NCBI GenBank assembly: GCA_900068845.1
Contig: CEFQ01000005.1
Span: 554,475-618,474 of the forward strand
DNA: 64,000 nt
Direction of reading: 5' to 3'
From: Enterobacter ludwigii
GTDB lineage: Bacteria; Pseudomonadota; Gammaproteobacteria; Enterobacterales; Enterobacteriaceae
Below, one piece after another: positions 1 through 7,779 of this stretch. A model generated the notes under the pieces. It was not told the DNA's origin. It did not search any database and worked only from the letters and a program-made list of their open reading frames with translations. The translations under genes and the position numbers were made by a program. Position 1 is the stretch's first letter, and the number at the start of each line of letters is the position of its first letter.

Positions 1-436
1 TCACTCGATCACGATTCCTCACGAACCGGCGGCGATTCGCTCCTGCTCAGCGCCGCCTCTCACCGCATCCCTGCGGTTCGCCCTGGAATCCCTCTCTCGC
101 TCAGCGGGTTAGGATGTCGCCTCAACACCCACGCTGCTACGGCAGTGCGTATTAAACCGCGTAAACGCTGCCTCAATTGTAGGGTCGTCATTAATGACGA
201 CCGTTTCGAGGGCCACACAAGGGTGATGTCCTTGTCGCCATAAATGGCTAATCCCCATCATTTAAGAGATGAAAACCCTAATTGCCGAGTGCACACATTG
301 TAGCGGCGCAATTCATTGCGCGATAAATCGTGCCGCTACGGAAGGTGCGGCGATTTGATACGGCGCTTAACTGACGAGCATCACGCCATGAATGGCGACC
401 CTACGATGTGGGGTGCGCATTACTGCGCACCTGGCT
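1..436. other. Non-coding, repeat-rich stretch
   Basis: I see no gene in the first 436 bases. The stretch holds a hairpin of the GTAGGGTCG type (180-206), the composite repeat at 233-404, and a hairpin of the third family (GGTGCGCATTACTGCGCACC, about 412-431) just downstream of dsrB. The last may help end the leftward dsrB transcript, but it has no clear T-run. Confidence 0.6.
233..404. repeat. MITE-like composite repeat with central REP, copy A
   Basis: This is a ~172-bp intergenic element. Its ends are inverted copies of a sequence built from GTCGCCAT/ATGGC, followed by (T)TAAGAG on the left and CTTAACTGA...CACGCCAT on the right. In the middle is a REP-type hairpin pair (300-341) with GTAGCGGCGCAATT and a mirrored GTGCCGCTAC. 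The same organisation recurs at 11774-11930 and, inverted, at 31183-31354. No ORF is credible inside it. It behaves like a non-autonomous repeat; mobility is inferred only from its recurrence. Confidence 0.7.
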
Positions 437-631
437 TCAAGCCTCTTGATACGGCTCAACAAAAACCCCTTCATCGTGATCGCTTTCGTTAAAGAACCAA
501 ATTCCTAGCGGGTAATCTTCTAACGCCACCAGATACATGATGCCTTCATTGAATGCTTCCACTGCCAGTACCGTACCCACACGCCGTGGGCCGCCGTCGG
601 TTTTTACCGTAACGCGATCGTTCACCTTCAT
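437..631 (-). CDS. dsrB: DsrB family protein
   Basis: This 64-residue protein matches my memory of E. coli DsrB almost throughout, with the same [17 protein letters not shown] start and the [14 protein letters not shown] block in the middle. DsrB has no assigned biochemical function. In E. coli its gene lies beside rcsA and the sRNA gene dsrA and is expressed under RpoS. The small, soluble, SH3-like beta-rich sequence has no signal peptide or membrane segment. Its position next to yodD and yedP is the same as in E. coli, which supports orthology. A Pmp3-type gene lies directly upstream on the same strand (69-bp gap), and this spacing leaves room for an own promoter. Confidence 0.92.
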   Translation of the reverse strand: MKVNDRVTVKTDGGPRRVGTVLAVEAFNEGIMYLVALEDYPLGIWFFNESDHDEGVFVEPYQEA

Positions 632-699
632 TGATTACTCTCCACAAATTGTCCTGCGACACAGTTTAACGGAAGATAATCAACACTGCCTGATCGCGA

Positions 700-858
700 T
701 CAGCGTCGGGCGATAACCCACACCGCATGTATGATGCCCGGGATATAACCGCACAGCGTCAAGAGAATGTTAAGCCAGAAAGCACCACCGAATCCAACCT
801 GCAGAAACACGCCTAACGGTGGCAATAAAATTGCAATCACAATGCGTAGAAAATCCAT
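700..858 (-). CDS. yqaE: YqaE/Pmp3 family small membrane protein
   Basis: This is a 52-codon gene. The translation starts MDFLRIVIAILLPPLG and ends GIIHAVWVIARR, with two hydrophobic helices separated by a short turn. This is the Pmp3/UPF0057 pattern: PPLGV in the first helix, LNILLTLCGYIPGIIHA in the second. Family members are inner-membrane proteins linked to salt, cold or osmotic stress in bacteria, yeast and plants; the mechanism is not settled. The start has GGGAGTTAGT about 5 bases upstream (an AGGGAG-type site). It lies between dsrB and yodD, an insertion relative to E. coli as I remember it. Confidence 0.9.
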   Translation of the reverse strand: MDFLRIVIAILLPPLGVFLQVGFGGAFWLNILLTLCGYIPGIIHAVWVIARR

Positions 859-974
859 ACTAACTCCCTGATAACGTTTATCAATAAGCGATAAGCATAG
901 ACGCTGCTACGCACAATGCACACTGAGGCAGGTAAAACTCTGTCAAGATGCGCTTTTTCACTTTCTTAACGTTT

Positions 975-1094
975 CGCTGAGAGACTTTTGACGTGGGCAG
1001 CTCGTACACTTCTCAGCACTGCACCAACCCCAAAGGCGCAGTCAACCTAAAAGTAACAAGGATTTTTGCCCGCGCAGCGCGGGCTTTTTTTTTT
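975..1094 (+). ncRNA. Candidate small RNA with strong terminator
   Basis: The gap between the Pmp3 gene and yodD contains no ORF, but ends in a textbook rho-independent terminator at 1068-1094: a GCCCGCG/CGCGGGC stem followed by ten T residues. Nothing coding on the + strand precedes it within the window, so it must end a non-coding transcript that starts inside 859-1060. The long T-tail is typical of Hfq-bound sRNAs. In E. coli the DsrA sRNA gene lies in this same dsrB-yodD gap, but I see no DsrA sequence match and, as I recall, DsrA runs on the other strand. The 5' end given is a guess. Confidence 0.4.
1068..1094 (+). terminator. Rho-independent terminator
   Basis: A 7-bp GC stem (GCCCGCG...CGCGGGC) with a 3-base loop and T10. 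It lies upstream of yodD on the same strand, so it insulates yodD from any upstream transcript and defines the 3' end of the candidate sRNA. Confidence 0.85.
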
Positions 1095-1131
1095 CCTGTG
1101 ATCAGCCCCCGCGCCCTCTTCTCATCTCCGT

Positions 1132-1138
1132 CTATACT
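1132..1138 (+). promoter_or_regulatory. Sigma-S-like -10 element for yodD
   Basis: CTATACT, 32 bases before the yodD start, matches the extended -10 (CTAYACT) preferred by RpoS. No good -35 hexamer is present, as is common for such promoters. That yodD is stress-induced is known in E. coli; control here is inference. Confidence 0.5.
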
Positions 1139-1169
1139 CTACTGATCCGATTGCCTCTGGGAGGCCGCC

Positions 1170-1403
1170 ATGACGACTGCAAAAGAGTACAGCGAGAATG
1201 TACAGCGCGAAGTGAATATCAATGTTGATGCGTTGCTGGAGGCGATTCAGAAGCGAACATCGGGCGAGGTCAAAGAGTTTATGGACGTCGAGCACGCGCA
1301 TCGCGTCAAAGTGAGCGGTGAAGCTTATGACTCTTACACCGAGTTAGCGGAAGCCTTCGAACTCGATATTCGCGATTTCTCTATCAGCGAAGTTAATCGC
1401 TGA
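1170..1403 (+). CDS. yodD: YodD family protein
   Basis: A 77-residue protein that matches E. coli YodD as I remember it: MxTAKEYSE...QREV at the N-terminus, NVDALLEAI in the middle, and a near-identical tail ADAFELDIHDFSVSEVNR (here AEAFELDIRDFSISEVNR). The middle shows a two-residue insertion. E. coli YodD is a peroxide/acid-stress induced protein without assigned activity. It is acidic, soluble and has no signal peptide. GGGAGG lies 8 bases before the ATG. It has its own promoter (CTATACT) and is not part of an operon with yedP, which starts 355 bases downstream. Confidence 0.92.
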   Translation: MTTAKEYSENVQREVNINVDALLEAIQKRTSGEVKEFMDVEHAHRVKVSGEAYDSYTELAEAFELDIRDFSISEVNR

Positions 1404-1758
1404 AATCGATTTCAAAAAAATACCCGGCGGGATGGCCGGGTAAAGTAAATCAGTCAATTCGTTACACCAGGGAATTCTTAACACCCGCTCAGATTACGCC
1501 TTAGCACACTTAAGACAAGTCTTATCCCTGCATGTTAATCGAACAATAATGCATAACCTTTCGCGCGCGTCGCCTTACGGCCCGCGTCACCACTGGTTTC
1601 TGCTGTGCAAGAAATGTGCATCGCGGATCCCGCCACGTTTGGCATTTAAGAATTATCCTGGATATTGCCGGCCGGGGTGCCGGAAAAAGTGTGATCGCGA
1701 TTCCGCTATTATACTGATTACTCTTCGCTTTACGGATGCCACTGGCGTAAGGAGTGTG
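1404..1758. other. Intergenic stretch between yodD and yedP
   Basis: No convincing gene. It holds a hairpin TACCCGGC/GCCGGGTA at 1421-1441. Its T-run (AAAAAAA at 1414-1420 on the top strand) would serve leftward transcription, although no leftward gene is visible. Near 1709-1715 TTATACT looks like the -10 of the yedP promoter. The open frame from 1549 into yedP has no family similarity in its first 70 codons and is better read as the leader. Confidence 0.5.
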
Positions 1759-2559
1759 ATGATGCTGAGTCTTAACTCATCCCTGATGATCATTACCGAT
1801 CTTGATGGCTCGTTACTGGATCATCATGACTACAACTGGGACGCAGCCAATGAATGGTTGGCGCGTCTGAAACACCATCAAATTCCCTTAGTGATGTGCT
1901 CCAGCAAAACGGCCGCAGAGATCATTCCGCTGCAAAAAAAGCTCGGTATCGTGGGTGCGCCCTTTATCGCTGAAAACGGTGCACGCGTAGCGTTTGGGGG
2001 CGAACAAACACTTCCAACTGAAACCAGTGCCGCCTATCACGCGCTGTGCCAGGCGCTGCAGGCGTTACAAGCGCGATTTCGCTTCAACGGTTTTCATGAA
2101 TTTAGCGATGCTGAAGTAGCACGCTTCACCGGTTTAACCCTTACCGAAGCCAGCCAAAGTCGCCTGCGTGAAGCGTCTGAAGTGGTGCTGTGGCGCGATG
2201 ATGAACATCGTTTACAGGCATTTCGCGAAGCCCTTGCCGAGCACAATCTCACCTTAACCCAAGGCGGGCGTTTCTGGCATGTGATGCCCGTCGGTACCGG
2301 AAAAGGGATTGCGCTGGCTGCCATCCAGCAGCATCTTGCCACTCAGGAAGGACAATCACGGACCACCATCGGCCTGGGCGATGGACCCAACGATATTCCG
2401 ATGCTGGAGCGTGTTGATTATGCTGTGGTGATTAAAGGCTTCAGCAAAACGCCGGTAGAACTGCAACGCACGGATACCGAGAACGTTTACCACACTGCGC
2501 ATGTCGGCCCACAGGGCTGGCGTGAAGGTCTGGACTATTTTCTTGCGCCTGACGATTAA
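1759..2559 (+). CDS. yedP: Mannosyl/glucosyl-3-phosphoglycerate phosphatase (HAD superfamily)
   Basis: A HAD-family phosphatase of about 266 residues. It has motif I ITDLDGSLLD (nucleophile and acid Asp near residues 12 and 14), motif II MCSSKT, a Cof-type C2 cap, and motif IV GLGDGPNDIPML near residue 210. It matches E. coli YedP (MpgP) along its length. The family removes phosphate from mannosyl- or glucosyl-3-phosphoglycerate to give the compatible solute mannosyl- or glucosylglycerate. The start is set by TAAGGAG 5-8 bases before the paired ATGs at 1759/1762; an upstream in-frame ATG at 1549 has no ribosome site and no family match. It is followed after 26 bp by a GT-A synthase, so the two probably make glucosylglycerate. 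E. coli K-12 lacks the synthase partner. Confidence 0.9.
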   Translation: MMLSLNSSLMIITDLDGSLLDHHDYNWDAANEWLARLKHHQIPLVMCSSKTAAEIIPLQKKLGIVGAPFIAENGARVAFGGEQTLPTETSAAYHALCQALQALQARFRFNGFHEFSDAEVARFTGLTLTEASQSRLREASEVVLWRDDEHRLQAFREALAEHNLTLTQGGRFWHVMPVGTGKGIALAAIQQHLATQEGQSRTTIGLGDGPNDIPMLERVDYAVVIKGFSKTPVELQRTDTENVYHTAHVGPQGWREGLDYFLAPDD

Positions 2560-2585
2560 CGGCCAAAAAACCGAAGGATGAGACG

Positions 2586-3806
2586 ATGAGTGATTTTTAC
2601 CAGAATGGTGTCATTACTAATTTTCATAATCTCACCCACCGCAGCGTTGAATCGCTGGAAAAAGAGATGGTGCGCTTCGCGCGTAAACGCAAAATGGGGC
2701 TGATTTTACCGTCGCTGTTCTCCGAACTGGAAGGTCCGGCGCTGGATAATATTGTTAACGAGCTGGCAAAAGTGCCTTATCTGGATGAGATTGTGATTGG
2801 CCTTGACCGTGCCGACCGCGACCAGTTTCTCTTTGCACGCGAGTTTTTCTCACGCCTGCCGCAGCGCCATCGCATTTTGTGGAATGATGGGCCGCGCTTG
2901 AAAGCGCTGGATGCCGAGCTAGATAAAGAAGGTTTATCACCCAGCCAGCCCGGTAAAGGCCGCAATGTGTGGTTCTGTACCGGCTACACGCTGGCTTCCG
3001 ACCGCACCCAATGCGTGGCGCTGCACGACTGCGATATCGTCACCTATGAACGCGGCATGCTGGCACGGTTGCTCTATCCGCTGGCCAATCCATCGTTTCA
3101 GTATGAGTTTTGCAAAGGCTTTTATGCGCGCGTGGCCGACGGCAAGCTGAATGGTCGCGTTGGGCGTTTGCTGGTGGGTCCGCTGCTGCGCTCGTTGCAG
3201 AAAGTCTACGGTCACTCGGAGTATCTCGACTATCTCACCAGCTTCCGCTATCCCCTTTCTGGCGAGTTCGCCATGCGCACGCACGTGCTCAACGGCATCA
3301 AAATACCTGGCGATTGGGGCTTAGAGATTGGCGTGCTGTCGGAGATTTATCGTAATTACACCACGCGCCAGACGTGTCAGGTTGAAATTGCCGATAATTA
3401 TGATCACAAGCATCAACCGCTGGCCGAGGATGATGGTACCGGCGGATTGAAGCGCATGAGTAATGACATCGTGCAGTCGCTGTTGCGTAAGCTGGCGACG
3501 ATGGGCGTGCCGCTCACCAGCGACTCCTTCCGCGTGTTAAAAGCCACTTATTACCGTAACGCGCTGGACATGATGGAAGTCTATAACCATGAAGCCACCA
3601 TGAACGGCCTCAAGTTTGATCAGCATATTGAAGAAGCGGCGGTGGAAATGTTCACTCAGGCCATTCTCGATGCCGGACAAGCGTTTATTGAGCGACCAAA
3701 TGAAAAACCGTTTATTCCGAGCTGGAGCCGCGTGCAATCGGCCTTCCCGGATATTTTGCAGCGTATTTATCAGGCGGTTGAAGAGGATAATGACGGCAAA
3801 GTATGA
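2586..3806 (+). CDS. gpgS: Glucosyl-3-phosphoglycerate synthase-like glycosyltransferase
   Basis: A 406-residue GT-A fold glycosyltransferase, soluble and without a signal peptide. An N-terminal nucleotide-sugar region (LPSLFSELEGPAL, EIVIGLDRAD, near 40-75) is followed by a metal-binding DxD-type motif HDCDIVTYERGML near residue 150 and an acceptor-side block SGEFAMRTHVL...DWGLEIGVL near 225-255. This arrangement fits the GT81/GpgS family, which transfers glucose from an NDP-glucose to 3-phosphoglycerate. The product would then be dephosphorylated by the neighbouring YedP, with which it forms an operon (26-bp gap, GAAGGATGAGACG before the ATG). Glucosylglycerate is known as a compatible solute in pectobacteria under salt and nitrogen stress. 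The exact sugar (glucose or mannose) cannot be read from sequence alone. Confidence 0.82.
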   Translation: MSDFYQNGVITNFHNLTHRSVESLEKEMVRFARKRKMGLILPSLFSELEGPALDNIVNELAKVPYLDEIVIGLDRADRDQFLFAREFFSRLPQRHRILWNDGPRLKALDAELDKEGLSPSQPGKGRNVWFCTGYTLASDRTQCVALHDCDIVTYERGMLARLLYPLANPSFQYEFCKGFYARVADGKLNGRVGRLLVGPLLRSLQKVYGHSEYLDYLTSFRYPLSGEFAMRTHVLNGIKIPGDWGLEIGVLSEIYRNYTTRQTCQVEIADNYDHKHQPLAEDDGTGGLKRMSNDIVQSLLRKLATMGVPLTSDSFRVLKATYYRNALDMMEVYNHEATMNGLKFDQHIEEAAVEMFTQAILDAGQAFIERPNEKPFIPSWSRVQSAFPDILQRIYQAVEEDNDGKV

Positions 3807-3822
3807 TGCGGTGAGTGAGAAC

Positions 3823-3856
3823 CACATTCGGGACGACGGGCATCGTCCCGAATGTG
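3823..3856. terminator. Bidirectional terminator between gpgS and yodC
   Basis: A 14-bp perfect stem (CACATTCGGGACGA and its complement) with a 6-base loop, lying between two convergent genes. The T-runs are short on both sides (TTT to the right). Confidence 0.75.
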
Positions 3857-3857
3857 T

Positions 3858-4037
3858 TTAACTGGCCAGCTGTTGCGCGGTGGATAAGTGACTGAGTTCA
3901 TCACTGTGGAACGCCTCACGTCGCACGCTGTAACCATCATACCAACGACACTCGACCATTCCGCTGGCATAGCCGGTCACCACCATCGTGGGTCCGCCCT
4001 GTTTGTGCTGAACTTCGTCACTGATTGCAAAGATCAT
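3858..4037 (-). CDS. yodC: YodC family (DUF2158) protein
   Basis: A 59-residue protein, too short for standard ORF cut-offs. It reads MIFAISDEVQHKQGGPTMVV, then TGYASGMVECRWYDGY and RREAFHSDEL. This matches E. coli YodC, including the GGPxM...TGYxSGMVECRWYDGY signature of DUF2158. The fold is a small beta barrel; the function is unknown. The start is fixed by AGGGAGGTGCGGT directly upstream, an unusually strong ribosome-binding site. In E. coli yodC also lies near yedP, so the synteny is conserved. Confidence 0.93.
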   Translation of the reverse strand: MIFAISDEVQHKQGGPTMVVTGYASGMVECRWYDGYSVRREAFHSDELSHLSTAQQLAS

Positions 4038-4161
4038 ACCGCACCTCCCTCTTTCATCGTTAAATGACCGAATTAAGGTATAGCAGCTGCGACCGATTTT
4101 TTCCTATACGATAAATCTATTAGTGCTACTAAATCGGAATAAGCAGTTAAAAACTCTGTAA

Positions 4162-4196
4162 ATAAAAAAAGCCGACAAAATTTATTGTCGGCTTTG
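4162..4196 (-). terminator. Rho-independent terminator
   Basis: The stem AAAGCCGACAA/TTGTCGGCTTT with T7 on the minus strand lies 25 bp downstream of the 44-codon gene at 4220-4354 and supports that gene being transcribed. Confidence 0.85.
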
Positions 4197-4219
4197 ATAA
4201 CACGTCCTGGACAGGAAAA

Positions 4220-4354
4220 TTAGATTTTGCAGCCTTCGCAATCCGCTTCGTCACTGATGTCAGCGGGGACTTCGTTGGCTTTTTCTGCCGCTTTGGCTTC
4301 CGCCTGTTCCAGCTGTGCATCGATATCAAATTCAAACATATCGTCGTTCATCAT
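4220..4354 (-). CDS. Small acidic protein with C-terminal CxxC
   Basis: A 44-codon gene with three gene-like signals: an AGGAG ribosome site 6 bases before the ATG, a double Met start, and a rho-independent terminator directly downstream. The peptide is strongly acidic (MMNDDMFEFDIDAQLEQAEA...), with a helical Ala/Glu/Lys-rich middle and a tail ending DEADCEGCKI. The terminal CxxC could bind metal or form a disulphide; no function is known to me. It is transcribed alone, between yedI upstream (gap 44 bp to the yedI stop) and yodC downstream. It may be co-transcribed with yedI. Confidence 0.72.
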   Translation of the reverse strand: MMNDDMFEFDIDAQLEQAEAKAAEKANEVPADISDEADCEGCKI

Positions 4355-4398
4355 CGTTCTCCTGACCGTGATTAGAAATTTACAGCGCTTTATAACTG

Positions 4399-5301
4399 CT
4401 AGCCGCGCAGCTTAGCAATCAGATTTACGCCTAACAGCACGATCGACCCAATGATAAAGCCGATCACCAGATTGGCGCCGTTGCTCAGCAGAGCGGAAAC
4501 AAACCCGTTGAAGCCGCTGCTGTATTCCGTGATGGCGTGATGGAGCGGCGTAATGCCGTGCACCACAATGCCGCCACCGACCAAAAACATCGCGATGGTG
4601 CCAATTAGCGTTAAGGCTTTCATCAGCCACGGTGCCAGCGCCAGCAGCACGCCACCGATCGCCTGCGCCACCGTTGACGATTTCTCCTTCAGCCAGAAGC
4701 CGAGATCGTCAATTTTCACAATCATTGCCACGATGCCGTAAACGCCGATGGTCACCACAATCGCCACGCCCGCCAGAATCAGCACCTGATTCAGCAGCGG
4801 CGCCTCCGAGACGATGCCCAGCGTAATGGCAACGATTTCCGCCGAGAGGATAAAGTCAGTGCGCACCGCGCCCTTCACTTTGTCCTTTTCAAACTGGCCA
4901 GCGTCCTGCTGCGCCAGTTTGTCGAGACGCTGCTGACGCGCCTCCGGGCTCTGCTCGGCCTTATCGTGATTAAGGCTATGCAGCACTTTCTCCACACCTT
5001 CGTAGCAGAGATACGCGCCGCCAATCATCAGCAGCGGCGTAATTAACCAGGGCGCAAAAGCCGAGATCAATAACGCCAGCGGCACCAGAATGAGTTTATT
5101 GAGAAAGGAGCCTTTTGCAACGCTCCATACTACGGGCAATTCACGGTTGGCTTTGACGCCGCTAACCTGTTGCGCATTCAGCGACAGATCGTCGCCCAAT
5201 ACGCCTGCGGTCTTCTTTGCCGCAACTTTGCCCATTACTGAGATATCGTCGAGCAGTGTTGCAATATCGTCCAGAAGCGTGAGTAAACTGGTTCCTGCCA
5301 A
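4399..5301 (-). CDS. yedI: DUF808 inner-membrane protein YedI
   Basis: About 300 residues, matching E. coli YedI closely from [24 protein letters not shown] onward ([53 protein letters not shown], all recognisable). It has five or six hydrophobic segments and is an inner-membrane protein of unknown transport or structural role. The family start aligns with a TTG at 5301, preceded by AAGGA at 8 bases; the longer open frame to 5349 overlaps the upstream gene and has no family match. The upstream 90-residue gene ends 15 bases before it, so they are likely one operon. Confidence 0.88.
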   Translation of the reverse strand: MAGTSLLTLLDDIATLLDDISVMGKVAAKKTAGVLGDDLSLNAQQVSGVKANRELPVVWSVAKGSFLNKLILVPLALLISAFAPWLITPLLMIGGAYLCYEGVEKVLHSLNHDKAEQSPEARQQRLDKLAQQDAGQFEKDKVKGAVRTDFILSAEIVAITLGIVSEAPLLNQVLILAGVAIVVTIGVYGIVAMIVKIDDLGFWLKEKSSTVAQAIGGVLLALAPWLMKALTLIGTIAMFLVGGGIVVHGITPLHHAITEYSSGFNGFVSALLSNGANLVIGFIIGSIVLLGVNLIAKLRG

Positions 5302-5315
5302 AGTGGTATTCCTTA

Positions 5316-5588
5316 TTATTCCGGTTCGTGATCCTGACAACAGGGGCAACGCTCAATCGCCGTCACTGACATATCGGCGATGCCCGCACAGTCCCATTCG
5401 ACGCGTAACGGCCCCGTCAGATCCCCGGCATGCAAATACTTGCTCACCGGACTTTCCGTCATGCCGCTGATCTCCTCGGTAGCTACCAGCCGATCGCCAA
5501 GATAAATGCGCGCCGTGGCTTGGGTAGTCACCATCCGCTCATCGCGGAGTTGATACAGGCGCTTAACGGTAAGTTTGATGCTGCTCAT
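5316..5588 (-). CDS. Hypothetical 90-residue protein with C-terminal CxxC
   Basis: A 90-residue protein that I do not recognise. It begins [20 protein letters not shown], has a beta-rich middle ([20 protein letters not shown]) and ends [12 protein letters not shown] with a CPCC cluster. No signal peptide or membrane segment is present. The gene ends 15 bases before yedI and reads in the same direction, so co-transcription is likely. The ribosome site is weak (GGAA). The sequence pattern, without internal repeats and with plausible codon use, supports a real gene, but no function can be given. Confidence 0.65.
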   Translation of the reverse strand: MSSIKLTVKRLYQLRDERMVTTQATARIYLGDRLVATEEISGMTESPVSKYLHAGDLTGPLRVEWDCAGIADMSVTAIERCPCCQDHEPE

Positions 5589-5658
5589 GGCTTCATTCCG
5601 CGTCCCAGAGAAAGGGAAGATCTAAACTGTTATGGCGGCTAAAAGCAACAATCTCGCG

Positions 5659-6135
5659 TTATTCATCGCGATAGTGATGCAATCCCTGATGGTCGATTTC
5701 GCTGCTGTCGGTCGCGGCCAGCAGCCACTCTTCTAAACGTTCGATCAACGCGCTGTCCTCCAGCTGCAGTTTGCCGCGCAGCGCGCACTCCCAAACAATC
5801 AGTACTTTCCAACCTCCTTCGCGTAGTTGCTCGATGTAACGCCGGTCGCGTTCAACGTTACTGTTAATTTTGCCACTCCAGAATTCGGTACGCGTGGCGG
5901 GCATTTTGAATAAGTAGCAGTGATGACGATGCCAGAAGCAGCCATGGACAAAAATAATCGCTTTCTCGGCGGGCAGGACAAAATCCGGGCGGCCCGGCAG
6001 CGCTTTATCCTGCACGCGATAGGTAAAACCACGATCTTTAAGGATCAAGGCAATACGCTGTTCAATCGCGGTATCCTGATTGCGAATGGCGCGCATGTTT
6101 TTACTGCGAATGGCTTGCGAGTGAACGTCTGCCAT
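5659..6135 (-). CDS. vsr: Very short patch repair endonuclease Vsr
   Basis: A 158-residue Vsr endonuclease. It nicks 5' of the T in T:G mismatches within CTWGG sites, which arise by deamination of the 5-methylcytosine made by Dcm; DNA polymerase I then repairs the nick. The family signatures are visible: N-terminal RSKNMRAIRNQDTAIE, the catalytic LPGRPDFVLP, the zinc-associated FVHGCFWHRHHC, and the C-terminal WKVLIVWECAL. AAGGAGACGCT lies just before the ATG. In E. coli vsr overlaps the 3' end of dcm on the same strand. Here it is divergent from dcm with 128 bases between the starts, so the pair is controlled by a shared intergenic region instead. Confidence 0.95.
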   Translation of the reverse strand: MADVHSQAIRSKNMRAIRNQDTAIEQRIALILKDRGFTYRVQDKALPGRPDFVLPAEKAIIFVHGCFWHRHHCYLFKMPATRTEFWSGKINSNVERDRRYIEQLREGGWKVLIVWECALRGKLQLEDSALIERLEEWLLAATDSSEIDHQGLHHYRDE

Positions 6136-6263
6136 AGCGTCTCCTTGTTATTGCGCTTCTTCAACTTTAGCGGTTTAGGCCAAAAGCGAAAGCACAGGGT
6201 ACGCCAATTTCCTCGTTGCGTGATGAGTGTTAGCATAGCCACTTCACTGTTAAGGAAAAACGC

Positions 6264-7655
6264 ATGCTCGCTATCGACCCCGTCTCGCCCTCCCCGTTAA
6301 CTGCCAATCAGGATGACGCGACGCCGCTGTTACTGCAGGTGCTCGATATCTACGCCGCACGCGATGTGGTTATCACCTTAACCGAAGCCGGTGGCCGCGA
6401 CTGGAGCGTGCCGCGTTTGAATCGTATTCGCGCCGGTAAAAGCGCCGCGCCAGCGCTCTCCAGCCGTGAAGTCGCCAGCCTGCAGGCACTGCTGCCGCAA
6501 CGTCCGGCGCATTATGACGATGCGACATTCCAGTTTGTTGATCTGTTTGCCGGCATTGGCGGCATTCGCCGTGGCTTCGAGCAGATTGGCGGCCAATGCG
6601 TGTTTACCAGCGAATGGAATAAAGAAGCGGTGCGCACCTACAAAGCCAATTTGTACAGCGATCCGCAGTTGCACCATTTCAACAGTGATATTCGTCTGGT
6701 GACGCAGCCCGCGGGCATCCGCGATGAGCAGGCGATTTATCAGCATATCGATCGCACCATTCCCGATCATCAGGTATTGCTGGCCGGTTTTCCTTGTCAG
6801 CCCTTCTCGCTGGCGGGTGTCAGCAAGAAGAATGCGCTGGGTCGCGCGCACGGCTTTGAGTGCGAAGCGCAAGGCACGCTGTTCTTCGACGTGGCGCGTA
6901 TTCTCGCCGCCAAGAAGCCGCCGTTCTTCGTGCTGGAGAACGTAAAAAACCTCAAGAGCCACGATAAAGGGCGCACCTTCGCCATCATTATGGCGACGCT
7001 GGATGAGCTCGGTTATGACGTGGCTGATGCCAACGACAGCGGGTTGCCGGATGCGAAGATCATTGATGCGCGCCATTTCCTGCCGCAGCATCGTGAACGC
7101 ATCGTGCTGGTGGGCATTCGTCGGGATAGCGGACTCAGCCACGGCTTTTCGCTGCGCGCCCTGCCCGCGCTTTACCCGCAAAGCGTGCCGTCACTACACA
7201 GCCTGCTGGAAACCCAGCCGGCAGCGAAATATACGCTGTCACCGACGCTGTGGAATTATCTGTATCAATACGCGAAAAAGCATAAAGCCAAAGGTAACGG
7301 CTTTGGCTTTGGCCTCAACGACCCGCGCAATCCCACGGTCTGTGTCCGTACCTTATCGGCGCGCTATTACAAAGATGGTTCGGAAATCCTGATCGATCGC
7401 GGCTGGGATCACGCACAAGGCGAAGCCGACTTTCAACAGGCCGAGAATATGGCGCGCCGTCCGCGTCGTTTAACCCCGCGAGAATGCGCACGCTTGATGG
7501 GCTTTGAGGCGCCGGGGGAGACAAAACTGCGCATTCCCGTTTCTGATACCCAAGCCTACAAGCAGTTCGGTAACTCGGTGGTGGTGCCGGTATTTGCTGC
7601 GGTGGCGCAACTCTTATTGCCGCTGATTGAACAGTACGCCGCGCAAAAGGTGTAG
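6264..7655 (+). CDS. dcm: DNA (cytosine-5) methyltransferase Dcm
   Basis: A 463-residue C5-cytosine methyltransferase, expected to methylate the second C of CCWGG. Motifs in order: I ([14 protein letters not shown], ~93-106), IV ([11 protein letters not shown] with catalytic Cys178), VI (LENVKNL), VIII ([10 protein letters not shown]), the target-recognition region, and X ([10 protein letters not shown] near the C-terminus). The N-terminal ~90 residues are a Dcm-type extension. The length and order are as in E. coli Dcm (472 residues). AAGGA lies 6-10 bases before the ATG. The divergent vsr gene shares its upstream region. Confidence 0.95.
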   Translation: MLAIDPVSPSPLTANQDDATPLLLQVLDIYAARDVVITLTEAGGRDWSVPRLNRIRAGKSAAPALSSREVASLQALLPQRPAHYDDATFQFVDLFAGIGGIRRGFEQIGGQCVFTSEWNKEAVRTYKANLYSDPQLHHFNSDIRLVTQPAGIRDEQAIYQHIDRTIPDHQVLLAGFPCQPFSLAGVSKKNALGRAHGFECEAQGTLFFDVARILAAKKPPFFVLENVKNLKSHDKGRTFAIIMATLDELGYDVADANDSGLPDAKIIDARHFLPQHRERIVLVGIRRDSGLSHGFSLRALPALYPQSVPSLHSLLETQPAAKYTLSPTLWNYLYQYAKKHKAKGNGFGFGLNDPRNPTVCVRTLSARYYKDGSEILIDRGWDHAQGEADFQQAENMARRPRRLTPRECARLMGFEAPGETKLRIPVSDTQAYKQFGNSVVVPVFAAVAQLLLPLIEQYAAQKV

Positions 7656-7779
7656 TGATTCAGGACCACAATTTTATTTAGGGCCGCGCTTTATGTTGTT
7701 TTTGTCTAATCGTGCCCGCTGTCACCCCACTGTCACACGTGCTGCCAATACTCCTGTTTTATTTTTTTGGAGGCGTGTG

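Noticed and set aside
859..1094. DsrA sRNA itself
   Set aside because: No stretch resembles the E. coli DsrA sequence as I recall it, and the terminator is on the opposite strand from that expected. Only a generic sRNA candidate is kept.
1549..1758. N-terminal extension of YedP from the ATG at 1549
   Set aside because: The first 70 codons lack family similarity and contain Cys/Arg-rich random text and a probable promoter. A good ribosome site lies at 1749-1754.
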